A stretch of 61,288 nucleotides of DNA, from assembly GCF_031085175.1 (NCBI RefSeq), contig NZ_JAVHUY010000060.1, positions 1-61,288 of the forward strand, written 5' to 3'. Positions within the stretch are counted from its first letter, which is position 1, and each line of letters opens with the position of its first letter. This DNA is from Phytohabitans maris (lineage in GTDB: Bacteria > Actinomycetota > Actinomycetes > Mycobacteriales > Micromonosporaceae). The notes under the pieces are model-generated. The model was not told the DNA's origin. It was given only the letters and a program-made list of their open reading frames with translations, and did no database searches. The position numbers and the translations under genes were made by a program. Positions 54,166-61,288 of the stretch are shown one piece after another.

Positions 54166-55365
54166 GTGCCGATCGACCGCGATGCGAATAGAACCGCCGC
54201 CGCCAGCCTGGCCGGCCGCGCGGGCGTGGTCGGCTCGCCCGCGCGCACTGTCAGCGCTGGAGCGGCCGCCGCGCCAGGCCCGGCCGCCGGCCCCGCACCG
54301 GGAGGTGATCCCCTGCGCGCCAATCTGGCGTTGATGGCGCCAGGCACCGCCCTGCGCGACGGGCTGGAGCGGATCCTGCGAGGCCGCACCGGCGCGCTGA
54401 TCGTCCTCGGCTACGACAAGGTGGTCGAGTCGCTCTGCACCGGCGGCTTCCCCCTCGACGTCGAGTTCTCCGCCACCCGCCTGCGCGAGCTGTGCAAGAT
54501 GGACGGTGCGGTGGTGCTCTCCAGCGACGGCACCCGCATCGTGCGGGCCGCCGTCCACCTCATGCCCGATCCGTCCATCCCGTCGGAGGAGTCGGGCACC
54601 CGGCACCGTACGGCGGAGCGGGTCGCCAAGCAGACCGGCTTTCCGGTCATCTCGGTCAGCCAGTCCATGCGCATCATCGGGCTGTATGTCAACGGGCAGC
54701 GCCACGTCCTCGACGACTCGGCCGCGATCCTGTCCCGGGCCAACCAGGCGCTGCAGACGCTGGAGCGCTACAAGCTGCGCCTCGACGAGGTCTCCGGCAC
54801 GCTCTCCGCGCTGGAGATCGAAGACCTGGTGACCGTGCGCGACGCCGTGGCCGTGGTGCAGCGGCTCGAGATGGTCCGCCGGATCGCCGACGAGATCGCC
54901 GGATACGTGGTGGAGCTCGGCACCGACGGCCGCCTGCTCGCCCTCCAGCTGGACGAGCTGATGGCCGGCGTCGACGCCGACCGCACGCTGGTCATCCGCG
55001 ACTACCTGCCGGCCGGGCGCAAGGCCCGCACGCTGGACGAGGCGCTTGTCGAGCTCGACCTGCTCTCCGCCACCGAGATGATCGACCTGGTGGCGGTCGC
55101 CAAGGCGATCGGCTACCCGGGCGCCTCCGACTCGCTCGACGCGGCGGTCAGCCCGCGCGGGTTCCGGCTGCTGGCCAAGGTGCCGCGCCTGCCCGGCACG
55201 GTCGTCGACCGGCTGGTGGGCCACTTCGGGAGCCTGCAGCGGCTGCTCGGCGCCACGGTCGAAGACCTGCAGGCCGTCGACGGCGTGGGCGACGCGCGGG
55301 CCCGCGGAGTGCGCGAGGGCCTCTCCCGCCTGGCCGAGGCATCCATCCTGGAGCGCTACGTCTAG
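54166..55365 (+). CDS. disA: DNA integrity scanning diadenylate cyclase DisA
   Basis: A 399-residue protein making c-di-AMP from two ATP while scanning DNA. The N-terminal DAC domain holds both catalytic motifs, [13 protein letters not shown] (DGA) and [22 protein letters not shown] (RHR). A linker helix bundle follows, then a C-terminal helix-hairpin-helix DNA-binding domain ([34 protein letters not shown]). A poorly conserved ~50-residue extension precedes the DAC domain. GTG 54166 is preferred over GTG 54160 because of the -10 spacing. An IS110 element lies behind it. Confidence 0.95.
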   Translation: MPIDRDANRTAAASLAGRAGVVGSPARTVSAGAAAAPGPAAGPAPGGDPLRANLALMAPGTALRDGLERILRGRTGALIVLGYDKVVESLCTGGFPLDVEFSATRLRELCKMDGAVVLSSDGTRIVRAAVHLMPDPSIPSEESGTRHRTAERVAKQTGFPVISVSQSMRIIGLYVNGQRHVLDDSAAILSRANQALQTLERYKLRLDEVSGTLSALEIEDLVTVRDAVAVVQRLEMVRRIADEIAGYVVELGTDGRLLALQLDELMAGVDADRTLVIRDYLPAGRKARTLDEALVELDLLSATEMIDLVAVAKAIGYPGASDSLDAAVSPRGFRLLAKVPRLPGTVVDRLVGHFGSLQRLLGATVEDLQAVDGVGDARARGVREGLSRLAEASILERYV

Positions 55366-55473
55366 CCGACCGTCATGCCGCCCCGTGCCCGGCCCGACCG
55401 GTGCTTTCCCACCGCGGAGGGTGAGGCCGCGGGAGCAACGGTCTGGACCACGACGGACAGAGATGATGTTTGT

Positions 55474-55558
55474 GAGCACCTCCCGCCGGGGTCTGACCCA
55501 ACGACGGACTGACTTCGGGTCTTGGCGAAGATTTGTCGGCTCCGGTCGGGAGGTGCTC
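55474..55558 (+). ncRNA. Candidate IS110 bridge-RNA region with long stem
   Basis: GAGCACCTCCCG (55474-55485) and CGGGAGGTGCTC (55547-55558) form a perfect 12-bp stem around 61 bases. Inside is a further GACCC/GGGTC stem with a large loop. It lies 125 bases upstream of the transposase start, in the orientation of the transposase. IS110-group elements encode a bridge RNA with two internal guide loops in exactly this 5' region (established for IS621). The structure fits, but loop-to-target matching was not possible here. Confidence 0.5.
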
Positions 55559-55683
55559 GTGCACTGGCTGGACGTGGCGTTGTGACCTAATAGGAGCCTG
55601 GCCAGAGGCCCCATCTCTGTCTTGTCCGCGTTGCCCGGCTGGTGCGTGCCGCCTTGCCCACCGTGACGAACGACAGGACGACG

Positions 55684-56754
55684 ATGCCCTCTATTACACC
55701 TGACGAAGCCGCGATCGAGGTCGTGGGTGGGATCGACACCCACCAGGACACGCACACCGCGGCGGTGATCGACCTGGTCGGGCGGGTGCTCGGCACCGAG
55801 CAGTTCCCCGCCACGACGGCCGGCTACACGGCCCTGCTGGCCTGGATGCGCCGGCACGGCCAGCTGCTCCGGGTCGGTGTCGAGGGCACCGGCGCCTACG
55901 GTGCGGGACTGGCCCGCCTGTTACACCAGCAGCACGTCGAGGTGATCGAGGTCGACCGCCCGGACCGCAAGACCCGCCGCTTGGCAGGCAAGTCCGACCC
56001 AATCGACGCCATCGCGGCGGCCAAGACCGCGTTGGCCGGCGAACGCACCGGCACACCCAAGCAACGCGACGGCCGCGTCGAGGCCCTGCGCAACCTGCGG
56101 GTGGCCCGGCGCAGCGCGGTCGAGCAACGCGCCGACACCCAACGCCAGATCAAAACCCTGATCGTCACCGCCCCCGACGACCTACGCGCCCGGCTACGCG
56201 GCCTGGCCGTCAAAAAGTTGATCACCACCTGCGCGAACCTGCGTCCCGACCGGGCCGACGCCGCCAGCCCGGCCACCGCCGCCAAGCTCGCCCTACGCAC
56301 GCTGGCCCGCCGCCACCAACAACTGTCGGTCGAGATCACCGACCTGGACGAACTGCTCGACCCCCTCGTCGCCGCCATCAACCCCGCCCTGGTCGCCGTC
56401 CACGGCGTCGGCGCCGACACCGCAGGCCAACTACTGGTCACCGCCGGCGAAAACCACGACCGGCTCGCCTCCGAAACCGCGTTCGCCATGCTCTGCGGCG
56501 CCGCCCCACTACCCGCCTCATCCGGCAAAACCACCCGCCACCGGCTCAACCGCGGCGGCGACCGACAGGCCAACGCCGCCCTCTACCGCGTCGTACTCAG
56601 CCGGCTGCGCTGGGACCCCAACACCCGCGCCTACATGGAACGACGCACCAAAAACGGCCTATCCAAGAAAGAGATCATCCGCTGCCTCAAACGGTACGTC
56701 GCCCGCGAACTCTACCAAATCATCACAACAAACGATCTTGACCTCGCCGCTTGA
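55684..56754 (+). CDS. IS110-family transposase
   Basis: A 356-residue DEDD recombinase. N-terminal RuvC-like residues are visible: Asp in VVGGIDTHQDTHTAAVID, Glu in VGVEGTGAYGAGLAR and the Asp pair in GKSDPIDAIAAAKTAL. The C-terminal Tnp_20 domain has HGVGADTAGQLLVTAGENHDRL, FAMLCGAAPLPASSGKTTRHRLNRGG with the catalytic-Ser region, and ANAALYRVVLSRLRWD. The ATG at 55684 is preferred; GTG 55642 is in frame upstream. The frame is intact, so the element may be active. Confidence 0.95.
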   Translation: MPSITPDEAAIEVVGGIDTHQDTHTAAVIDLVGRVLGTEQFPATTAGYTALLAWMRRHGQLLRVGVEGTGAYGAGLARLLHQQHVEVIEVDRPDRKTRRLAGKSDPIDAIAAAKTALAGERTGTPKQRDGRVEALRNLRVARRSAVEQRADTQRQIKTLIVTAPDDLRARLRGLAVKKLITTCANLRPDRADAASPATAAKLALRTLARRHQQLSVEITDLDELLDPLVAAINPALVAVHGVGADTAGQLLVTAGENHDRLASETAFAMLCGAAPLPASSGKTTRHRLNRGGDRQANAALYRVVLSRLRWDPNTRAYMERRTKNGLSKKEIIRCLKRYVARELYQIITTNDLDLAA

Positions 56755-56790
56755 CATCCATAGGAGCATCATCGCGGTAGCTCGAATCTT

Positions 56791-57477
56791 TTAGGTGAGG
56801 GTGAGCTTTACCGGAGTGCTGAGGTCGGTGCCGAGGCGGCCGAAGACCTGGTATTCGCCGGGGCTGGGGGCGCTGCCGGTGGCCGCGCCGTTTTGGCAGC
56901 CGGTGCTCTGCCGGCCGTTCCAGGTGACCTGAAACTCCATTTCGAGGTTGCGCGGGAACGGCTTTACATCCGAGCCGCGGTAGGTGCTGCAACGGTCGGA
57001 GGACCAGATGACCTGCGCGCCCTTTTTGATGTAGATCTCCTGCTCGTCCGGACCGACGTCGCGGCTGCACTCGCGGCCGGACTCGTTCTTGATGCGCAGC
57101 TTGATGACGATGGTCTGGCCGGCGGGCGCGTTGGTCAGGCTCGGCACCGGCGTGACCTTGATCTCGGCGTCGGTGCAGCCGTCGGCGGGCGGCGCGACGG
57201 GAGCGCCGGTCGTGGCCGCGGGTGGCGCTATCGGGGCGCCGGTGGCGGGATCGTCGGACGGGGGCGGGGGAGGCGACTGCTCGGCGTCCGGCGTGGCTGG
57301 GTCGCCGCCGGTGTCGACCGTCGGGGTGCTGGTGGCGCCGGTCTTGCTCGCCCCGGATCCGTCACCGCCGCGACAGGTCGTGAAGAGCACCAAGAGGACG
57401 ATGAAAAGGGCACCGAGCACAATGGCGCGACGCCGCCAATAGACGGCGGAAGGAAGAGGACCAACCGTCAGTCTCAT
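56791..57477 (-). CDS. Membrane-anchored secreted protein of unknown function
   Basis: A 228-residue protein. One N-terminal membrane helix (~16-34, RRAIVLGALFIVLLVLFTTC) ends in a Cys. A long Pro/Thr/Ala spacer (~40-95) leads to a beta-sandwich domain (~100-228) with four Cys (DGCTDAEI, RECSRDVG, SDRCSTYRG, STGCQNGA). The fold resembles immunoglobulin-like, DUF4232-type domains (IVIKLRIKNESG, GEYQVFGRLG). The IS110 element lies directly behind its stop. No function can be assigned. Confidence 0.65.
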   Translation of the reverse strand: MRLTVGPLPSAVYWRRRAIVLGALFIVLLVLFTTCRGGDGSGASKTGATSTPTVDTGGDPATPDAEQSPPPPPSDDPATGAPIAPPAATTGAPVAPPADGCTDAEIKVTPVPSLTNAPAGQTIVIKLRIKNESGRECSRDVGPDEQEIYIKKGAQVIWSSDRCSTYRGSDVKPFPRNLEMEFQVTWNGRQSTGCQNGAATGSAPSPGEYQVFGRLGTDLSTPVKLTLT

Positions 57478-57554
57478 GATGCCCTCACGGTATAGGGGTG
57501 GACCGCCAGGATCTCGCCGACGCGCCGCCCTGACGCCGCTTCAAAAGGTTTGGC

Positions 57555-58106
57555 CTAGAGGTAGACCTTGCGCTGGTGTATCGCGTGGGCGCCGGCGACC
57601 CGGTCGAGGAAAAGGAGGCCGGCGCAATGGTCGATCTCGTGCTGGAGTGCTCGGGCTTCGAACGCGTCGGTGGTGAGCCGTACCGGCGCACCCGTGCCGG
57701 GCAGGGCCGCCTCCACCACGACCCGGGCGGCGCGCTTCACGTCGCCGGTGAGGTCGGGCACCGACATGCAGCCTTCGCGGCCGGGGCGCCAGCGGCTCGC
57801 CTCGACCACCTTTGCATTGCAGAGGGCGAACGCGCCGTGCACCGTGGCCGCCTTGGGATGGCCGCTCACATCCACGACGAAGACCTGGGCGGACACCCCG
57901 ACCTGCGGCGCGGCCAGGCCCACGCAGCCGGGCGAGACGCGCATCGTGGCCAGCAGGTCGGCGGCGAGCCGGGCGACCTTCGGGTCGCTGGGGTCGACCT
58001 CGGGACCGGGCTGGCTCAGCACGCCGTGAGGTGCGGTGACCACCGGCAGCACCTCCCCCGGATCGCCGAGCGCCTCCGGGGTCCAGCCGGCGAACGGGTC
58101 ACTCAC
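57555..58106 (-). CDS. def: Peptide deformylase
   Basis: A 183-residue metalloenzyme that removes the formyl group from nascent proteins. The three PDF motifs are present: GCVGLAAPQVG, EGCMSVPD and LQHEIDHCAGLLFLDR. The GTG at 58106 overlaps the stop of the ACT-domain gene (GTGA), so the two are coupled. Length is normal; other def copies are common in actinomycetes. Confidence 0.95.
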   Translation of the reverse strand: MSDPFAGWTPEALGDPGEVLPVVTAPHGVLSQPGPEVDPSDPKVARLAADLLATMRVSPGCVGLAAPQVGVSAQVFVVDVSGHPKAATVHGAFALCNAKVVEASRWRPGREGCMSVPDLTGDVKRAARVVVEAALPGTGAPVRLTTDAFEARALQHEIDHCAGLLFLDRVAGAHAIHQRKVYL

Positions 58107-58624
58107 AGTACGTCCGTTTCGGTGGGGCGGAGTGTGACCTCGACCTCCAGCCCACCGGCGACCTCGGCGAGCCGCTTGCCGACCGCCTCGGCGGTACCGG
58201 GCGGCAGGTCCACCTCGGCGACCAGCACGTAGAGCGGGCCGGTCAGCCGGGTGGTGAGGTCGGTGATGTTGCCGCCGGCCTCGGCGAGCACCCGGGTCAC
58301 CGCGGCCACGATGCCGAGGCGGTCGGCGCCGTGGACGCTCATCAGGTACGGCTCGCCGGCCACGGCCGCTTCGACCTCGGGGCCCACCTCCCGTACCGTC
58401 GCGAGCAGCCGGCCGTCGGCGGCGAGCGGACCCAGCGCGGCCTCGACCTCGGCGGCGCTCGGGCCACCGCAGACGAGCGTCCAGGTGAAGTGGCCGCGCA
58501 AGCGGGTCATCGTGGAGTCGGTCAGGTTGGCACCGAGCCGGGCGAGGGCCTCGGAGACGTCGGCGACGATACCCGGCCGGTCGTGGCCGATCACGGTGAT
58601 CGCGAGCTCGCTGCGTGCTTTCAC
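58103..58624 (-). CDS. Double ACT-domain protein (GcvR-like)
   Basis: A 173-residue protein consisting of two ACT domains. The first opens LAITVIGHDRPGIVADVSEALARLGANLTD, the second LMSVHGADRLGIVAAVTRVLAEAGGNITD. Such proteins sense amino acids and regulate by protein contact, as GcvR does. The GTG at 58624 gives the shortest N-terminus before the first domain. It is coupled to def. The upstream 290 bp contain a repeat array instead of a clear promoter. Confidence 0.88.
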   Translation of the reverse strand: MKARSELAITVIGHDRPGIVADVSEALARLGANLTDSTMTRLRGHFTWTLVCGGPSAAEVEAALGPLAADGRLLATVREVGPEVEAAVAGEPYLMSVHGADRLGIVAAVTRVLAEAGGNITDLTTRLTGPLYVLVAEVDLPPGTAEAVGKRLAEVAGGLEVEVTLRPTETDVL

Positions 58625-58808
58625 GAGTGGAGTCTGCCCGACGCGCCCGGGCGTGGCAGGATCGACCCGCTGTGTGTCGCTGGCGGCCGTGTGTCCGCCC
58701 GCCGTGTCGCCAGCGCTGGTCCGCGGCCGTGTCGCTGGCACGCTGGTGGCTGTGTCTTGCTGGCACGCTGGTGGCGGCCATGTCCGCCGGCGCTGCCGGC
58801 CATGTGCC

Positions 58809-58895
58809 GTCGGCTGGCGGCCGTGTCCGTCGGCTGGCGGCCGTGTGTCGCCGCTGGCTGGCGGCCGTGTCCGTCGGCTGGCGGCCGTGTCGCCG
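58809..58895. repeat. Minisatellite upstream of mutY
   Basis: Four direct repeats of about 20-24 bases with core GGCTGGCGGCCGTGT lie at 58809-58828, 58829-58852, 58853-58872 and 58873-58895. Degenerate copies continue leftward to about 58675 (for example TGGCGGCCGTGTGTCC). The array ends 20 bases before the mutY start codon. No gene is seen in 58625-58914. Confidence 0.8.
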
Positions 58896-58914
58896 CCGGT
58901 GTCCGAGGAGGGGA

Positions 58915-59817
58915 ATGTCTGGGACCGACCTGGCCGACGCGGCCATCGAGTGGTTCGACGCCAACGCCCGCGACCTGCCCTGGCGAGCCCCGGGCACGAG
59001 CGCGTGGGCGGTACTGGTCAGCGAGATCATGCTCCAGCAGACGCCGGTCGCCCGGGTACTGCCGGCGTACCACGCGTGGCTGACCCGCTGGCCAAAGCCG
59101 GCTGACCTCGCGGTGGACACGCCCGCCGAGGCGATCCGGATGTGGGGACGGCTCGGCTACCCGCGCCGCGCGATGCGGTTGCACGAGTGCGCGGTGGCGA
59201 TCGTGGCCCGGCACGGTGGCGAAGTGCCCGCCGACCTCGACGCGCTGCTGGCACTGCCCGGCGTCGGCGCGTACACGGCGCGGGCGGTGGCGGCCTTCGC
59301 GTACGGGCAGCGGCAGCCGGTGGTGGACACCAACGTGCGGCGATTCGTGGCCCGGGCCAGCCGCGGCAAGGCGGACGCCGGCCCCACGACCACACCCGCC
59401 GATCTGGCCGACGCCGAGGCGCTGCTCCCGGTCGAGCCGGCCCGGGCGGCGCGGGCGAGCGCGGCGTTCATGGAGCTTGGCGCGGTTGTGTGCACGGCAC
59501 GGGCACCGCGCTGCACCGACTGCCCGGTCGTGGCGATCTGCGGCTGGCGGGCGGAGGGCCGGCCAACGCCCACCGGGCCGACCCGCCGCCCACAGCAATA
59601 CGCGGGTACGGACCGCCAGGTTCGCGGTCTTTTGCTCGCCGTACTGCGGGAGGCCCGCGGTCCCGTGCCAGGCGGGCAGCTCGACCTGGTCTGGGCCGAC
59701 GCCGTGCAGCGTGACCGCGCCTTGCGCAGCCTCCTGGACGACGGCCTCGTGTCACCCGCGGGCGAGGGGCTGTTTGCGCTGGCCGGCGAGGCGCCCCTGC
59801 CTGGCGGGCACCGCTGA
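58915..59817 (+). CDS. mutY: A/G-specific adenine DNA glycosylase
   Basis: A 300-residue base-excision repair enzyme that removes adenine opposite 8-oxoguanine. Motifs: VSEIMLQQTPVARVLPAYHAWL, the helix-hairpin-helix LPGVGAYTARAVAAFAYGQ with catalytic Asp in QPVVDTNVRR, and the [4Fe-4S] ligands CTARAPRCTDCPVVAIC. The C-terminal part is short and lacks a clear full Nudix-like domain, as in other actinobacterial forms. The ATG at 58915 has GAGGAGGGG. It is flanked by minisatellites on both sides. Confidence 0.95.
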   Translation: MSGTDLADAAIEWFDANARDLPWRAPGTSAWAVLVSEIMLQQTPVARVLPAYHAWLTRWPKPADLAVDTPAEAIRMWGRLGYPRRAMRLHECAVAIVARHGGEVPADLDALLALPGVGAYTARAVAAFAYGQRQPVVDTNVRRFVARASRGKADAGPTTTPADLADAEALLPVEPARAARASAAFMELGAVVCTARAPRCTDCPVVAICGWRAEGRPTPTGPTRRPQQYAGTDRQVRGLLLAVLREARGPVPGGQLDLVWADAVQRDRALRSLLDDGLVSPAGEGLFALAGEAPLPGGHR

Positions 59818-59959
59818 CCATGCAAGGCGTCACCTCCGCTGGCGGGCCAGCGGAGGTTTGGCTAGCGCGACCACCGACCTCGCGGGGCAGCGACATTCTG
59901 TCGGCTTCGCCGGCTGCCGCGCGCTTTCGCCGGGGCCGGCTGACCAGCCGCCCGTCACC

Positions 59960-60125
59960 ACGCTGAGCACTGCCCGCCAACCACGCGTGGAGCACTACCG
60001 GCCACCACGCGTGGAGCACTGCCAGCCGCCACGCCGGGCGCTGCCGGCCCAACGCTGGGCGCGCTGCCAGCCGCCACGCTGGACGTGCTGCCGGCCACCG
60101 CGCCGGGCGCGCTGCGAGACACCAC
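59960..60125. repeat. Minisatellite between mutY and clpC
   Basis: About seven imperfect tandem units of 22-25 bases fill this stretch. The best copies read ACCACGCGTGGAGCACTGCC and GCCACGCTGGACGTGCTGCC; the shared pattern is CCACGC, then TGG or CGG, then GCNCTGCCNGCC. The ~24-base period keeps open a repetitive minus-strand frame (59468-60148), which I do not regard as a gene. The rest of the 382-bp gap (59818-59959) shows nothing recognisable. Confidence 0.75.
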
Positions 60126-60149
60126 CCGCAGCGTCGCTCGCGGGCCATG

Positions 60150-60184
60150 ACGAAAGGGCGGCCCCTCTCGGGACCGCCCTTCGT
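60150..60184 (-). terminator. Intrinsic terminator of clpC
   Basis: ACGAAAGGGCGGCCC and GGGACCGCCCTTCGT form a ~14-bp hairpin with one bulged A, one mismatch and a short CTCTC-type loop. It starts 15 bases after the clpC stop (60200-60202, minus strand). On the transcript the stem ends in CCGCCCTTTCGT. Confidence 0.85.
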
Positions 60185-60199
60185 CTGTCGCTGCCGTGC

Positions 60200-61288
60200 C
60201 TACTCGGCGGCCTCAGCGGCGCTGCCGAGGTCGGCCGGCACCGCGTCGGGCACCGCGACCGGCTTGTCGGCGCCGCGGAATACGAGCTTGGACTTGTCGA
60301 TGTCGGCGGGGTCGCCTTCGCAGTCGACCACGACGATCTGACCCGGCTTGAGCTCGTTGAACAGGATCCGCTCGGACAGGTTGTCCTCGATATCCCGCTG
60401 GATCGTACGACGCAACGGCCGCGCACCCAACACCGGATCGAACCCCTTCACCGCCAGATACCGCTTGGCACTGTCGGTCAACTCCATCGACATGTCCTTG
60501 TTCCGCAACTGCGTCTCGATCCGAGCGATCATGATATCCACGATCTCCAAGATCTCCGCCTGCTGCAACTGATGGAACACGATCGTGTCATCGATCCGGT
60601 TCAAGAACTCCGGCCGGAAATGCTGCTTCAACTCATCGTTGACCTTCTGCTTCATCCGCTCGTAGTTCGACTCCGAGTCCTCCGACGCCTGGAACCCCAA
60701 ACTGACCGCCTTGGCTACATCCCGAGTACCCAAGTTCGTCGTCAAGATGATCACCGTGTTCTTGAAGTCGACGATCCGCCCCTGACCATCCGTCAACCGC
60801 CCATCCTCCAAGATCTGAAGCAGGGTGTTGAACACATCCGGGTGCGCCTTCTCGATCTCGTCGAACAACACCACCGAGAACGGCCGCCGCCGCACCTTCT
60901 CGGTCAACTGACCACCCTCGTCATAGCCGACATACCCGGGCGGGGCACCAACCAGACGCGACACCGTGTACCGATCGTGGAACTCCGACATGTCCAACTG
61001 GATCAACGCATCCTCGCTGCCGAACAAGAACTCCGCCAGAGCCTTGGACAACTCGGTCTTACCCACCCCCGACGGACCAGCGAAGATGAACGAACCCGAC
61101 GGCCGCTTCGGATCCTTCAACCCAGCCCGTGTACGCCGGATCGCCTTCGACACCGCCTTGACCGCATCCTCCTGGCCGACGACCCGCTTGTGCAGCTCGT
61201 CCTCCATCCGCAACAGCCGGGACGTCTCCTCCTCGGTCAACTTGTACACCGGGATACCCGTCCAGTTCGCCAGCACCTCGGCGATCTG
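60200..61288 (-). CDS. clpC: ATP-dependent Clp protease ATPase subunit ClpC, 3' part
   Basis: The C-terminal 362 codons of an AAA+ unfoldase; the 5' part lies beyond the window edge. The D2 module is complete: Walker A FIFAGPSGVGKTELSKA, pore loop GAPPGYVGYDEGG, Walker B SVVLFDEIEKAHPDVF, sensor ILTTNLGTRDV, HFRPEFLNRID and the small domain GFDPVLGARPLRRTIQRDIEDNLSERIL. The last ~30 residues are a poorly conserved acidic tail. Codon choice is visibly less GC3-extreme than in neighbours, often seen in highly expressed genes. It marks the conserved end of the disA-mutY-clpC backbone. Confidence 0.96.
   Translation of the reverse strand, partial: QIAEVLANWTGIPVYKLTEEETSRLLRMEDELHKRVVGQEDAVKAVSKAIRRTRAGLKDPKRPSGSFIFAGPSGVGKTELSKALAEFLFGSEDALIQLDMSEFHDRYTVSRLVGAPPGYVGYDEGGQLTEKVRRRPFSVVLFDEIEKAHPDVFNTLLQILEDGRLTDGQGRIVDFKNTVIILTTNLGTRDVAKAVSLGFQASEDSESNYERMKQKVNDELKQHFRPEFLNRIDDTIVFHQLQQAEILEIVDIMIARIETQLRNKDMSMELTDSAKRYLAVKGFDPVLGARPLRRTIQRDIEDNLSERILFNELKPGQIVVVDCEGDPADIDKSKLVFRGADKPVAVPDAVPADLGSAAEAAE

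Larger units (their letters stand above)
55440..56790 (+). mobile_element. IS110-family insertion sequence between disA and a secreted-protein gene
   Basis: The element holds one transposase gene and a structured 5' non-coding part. Ends are uncertain because IS110 elements lack long terminal inverted repeats. TAGGAGC occurs at 55591-55597 and 56761-56767, in similar contexts (TGACCTAATAGGAGC and TGACATCCATAGGAGC), which could mark a core repeat or an internal match. The widest plausible extent is from ~55440, before the long hairpin, to ~56790, just before the next gene's stop. The insertion separates disA from the downstream genes without breaking a recognisable one. Confidence 0.75.

Noticed and set aside
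59468-60148. Repetitive minus-strand frame of 226 codons
   Set aside because: Kept open by the 24-base period of the minisatellite and by shadowing mutY; no ribosome site and no conserved fold.
1-61288. CRISPR array or prophage
   Set aside because: The tandem arrays seen (43598, 58809, 59960) have no unique spacers between units, and no cas, integrase or phage structural genes are present.
60200-61288. Horizontal transfer of clpC because of its milder GC3
   Set aside because: The gene is at its expected place in the backbone, and highly expressed genes often show different codon choice.

Overview
The window is high-GC actinobacterial chromosomal DNA, most likely from a Micromonosporaceae-type actinomycete (Actinoplanes, Micromonospora, Phytohabitans and relatives). 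This rests on the strong GC3 bias, frequent GTG starts, ATGA/GTGA gene overlaps, a SARP regulator, a DUF5753/DUF397 pair, and a conserved backbone at the right end: ispF-ispD-carD ... lpqE-radA-disA ... def-ACT-mutY-clpC. Mycobacteria share most of this order. I identified families by reading the translations, not by database search.

Region 1 (1-245) is not a normal locus. It is a progressively degraded copy of the inside of the DUF2510/RDD gene at 35560-35780, passing into G/C homopolymers, and is most likely a faulty contig end. Region 2 (254-18508) is a pectin and uronate utilization locus. Three secreted pectate lyases (one PL9, two PL1) lie beside an overlapping catabolic operon: two Gfo/Idh/MocA oxidoreductases, uronate isomerase, an enolase-superfamily fuconate-type dehydratase and a mannonate/altronate oxidoreductase. 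Divergent from it are a LacI regulator, an ABC sugar importer (binding protein and two permeases, no ATPase), a DUF624/YesL-like membrane protein and a second, paralogous binding protein. Three LacI-type palindromes occupy the divergent promoter region, one between a -35 and a -10.

Region 3 (18509-46375) is mixed housekeeping and regulation: an Hsp70/beta-propeller membrane fusion, rlmB, cysS, an IclR regulator, a DnaA-box cluster, a DUF559-like gene, a HAD hydrolase, fumC (class II), a 1005-residue SARP/NB-ARC/TPR regulator, a class I fumarase, beta-propeller membrane proteins, two RDD proteins with an aromatic/histidinol-phosphate aminotransferase, a GNAT, the XRE-DUF397 pair, homogentisate dioxygenase, a TPR membrane protein, ispF, ispD and carD.

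Region 4 (46376-51788) interrupts the carD-lpqE neighbourhood. It carries a small biosynthetic cluster: type III polyketide synthase, acyl-CoA dehydrogenase-like flavoprotein, methyltransferase and UbiA prenyltransferase. The composition resembles known actinomycete clusters for prenylated alkyl-hydroquinones. Region 5 (51897-61288) returns to the backbone with lpqE-like, radA and disA, then an IS110-family insertion with a strongly structured 5' non-coding segment (bridge-RNA candidate), a secreted protein, def, an ACT-domain protein, mutY flanked by two minisatellites, and the 3' part of clpC running off the window.
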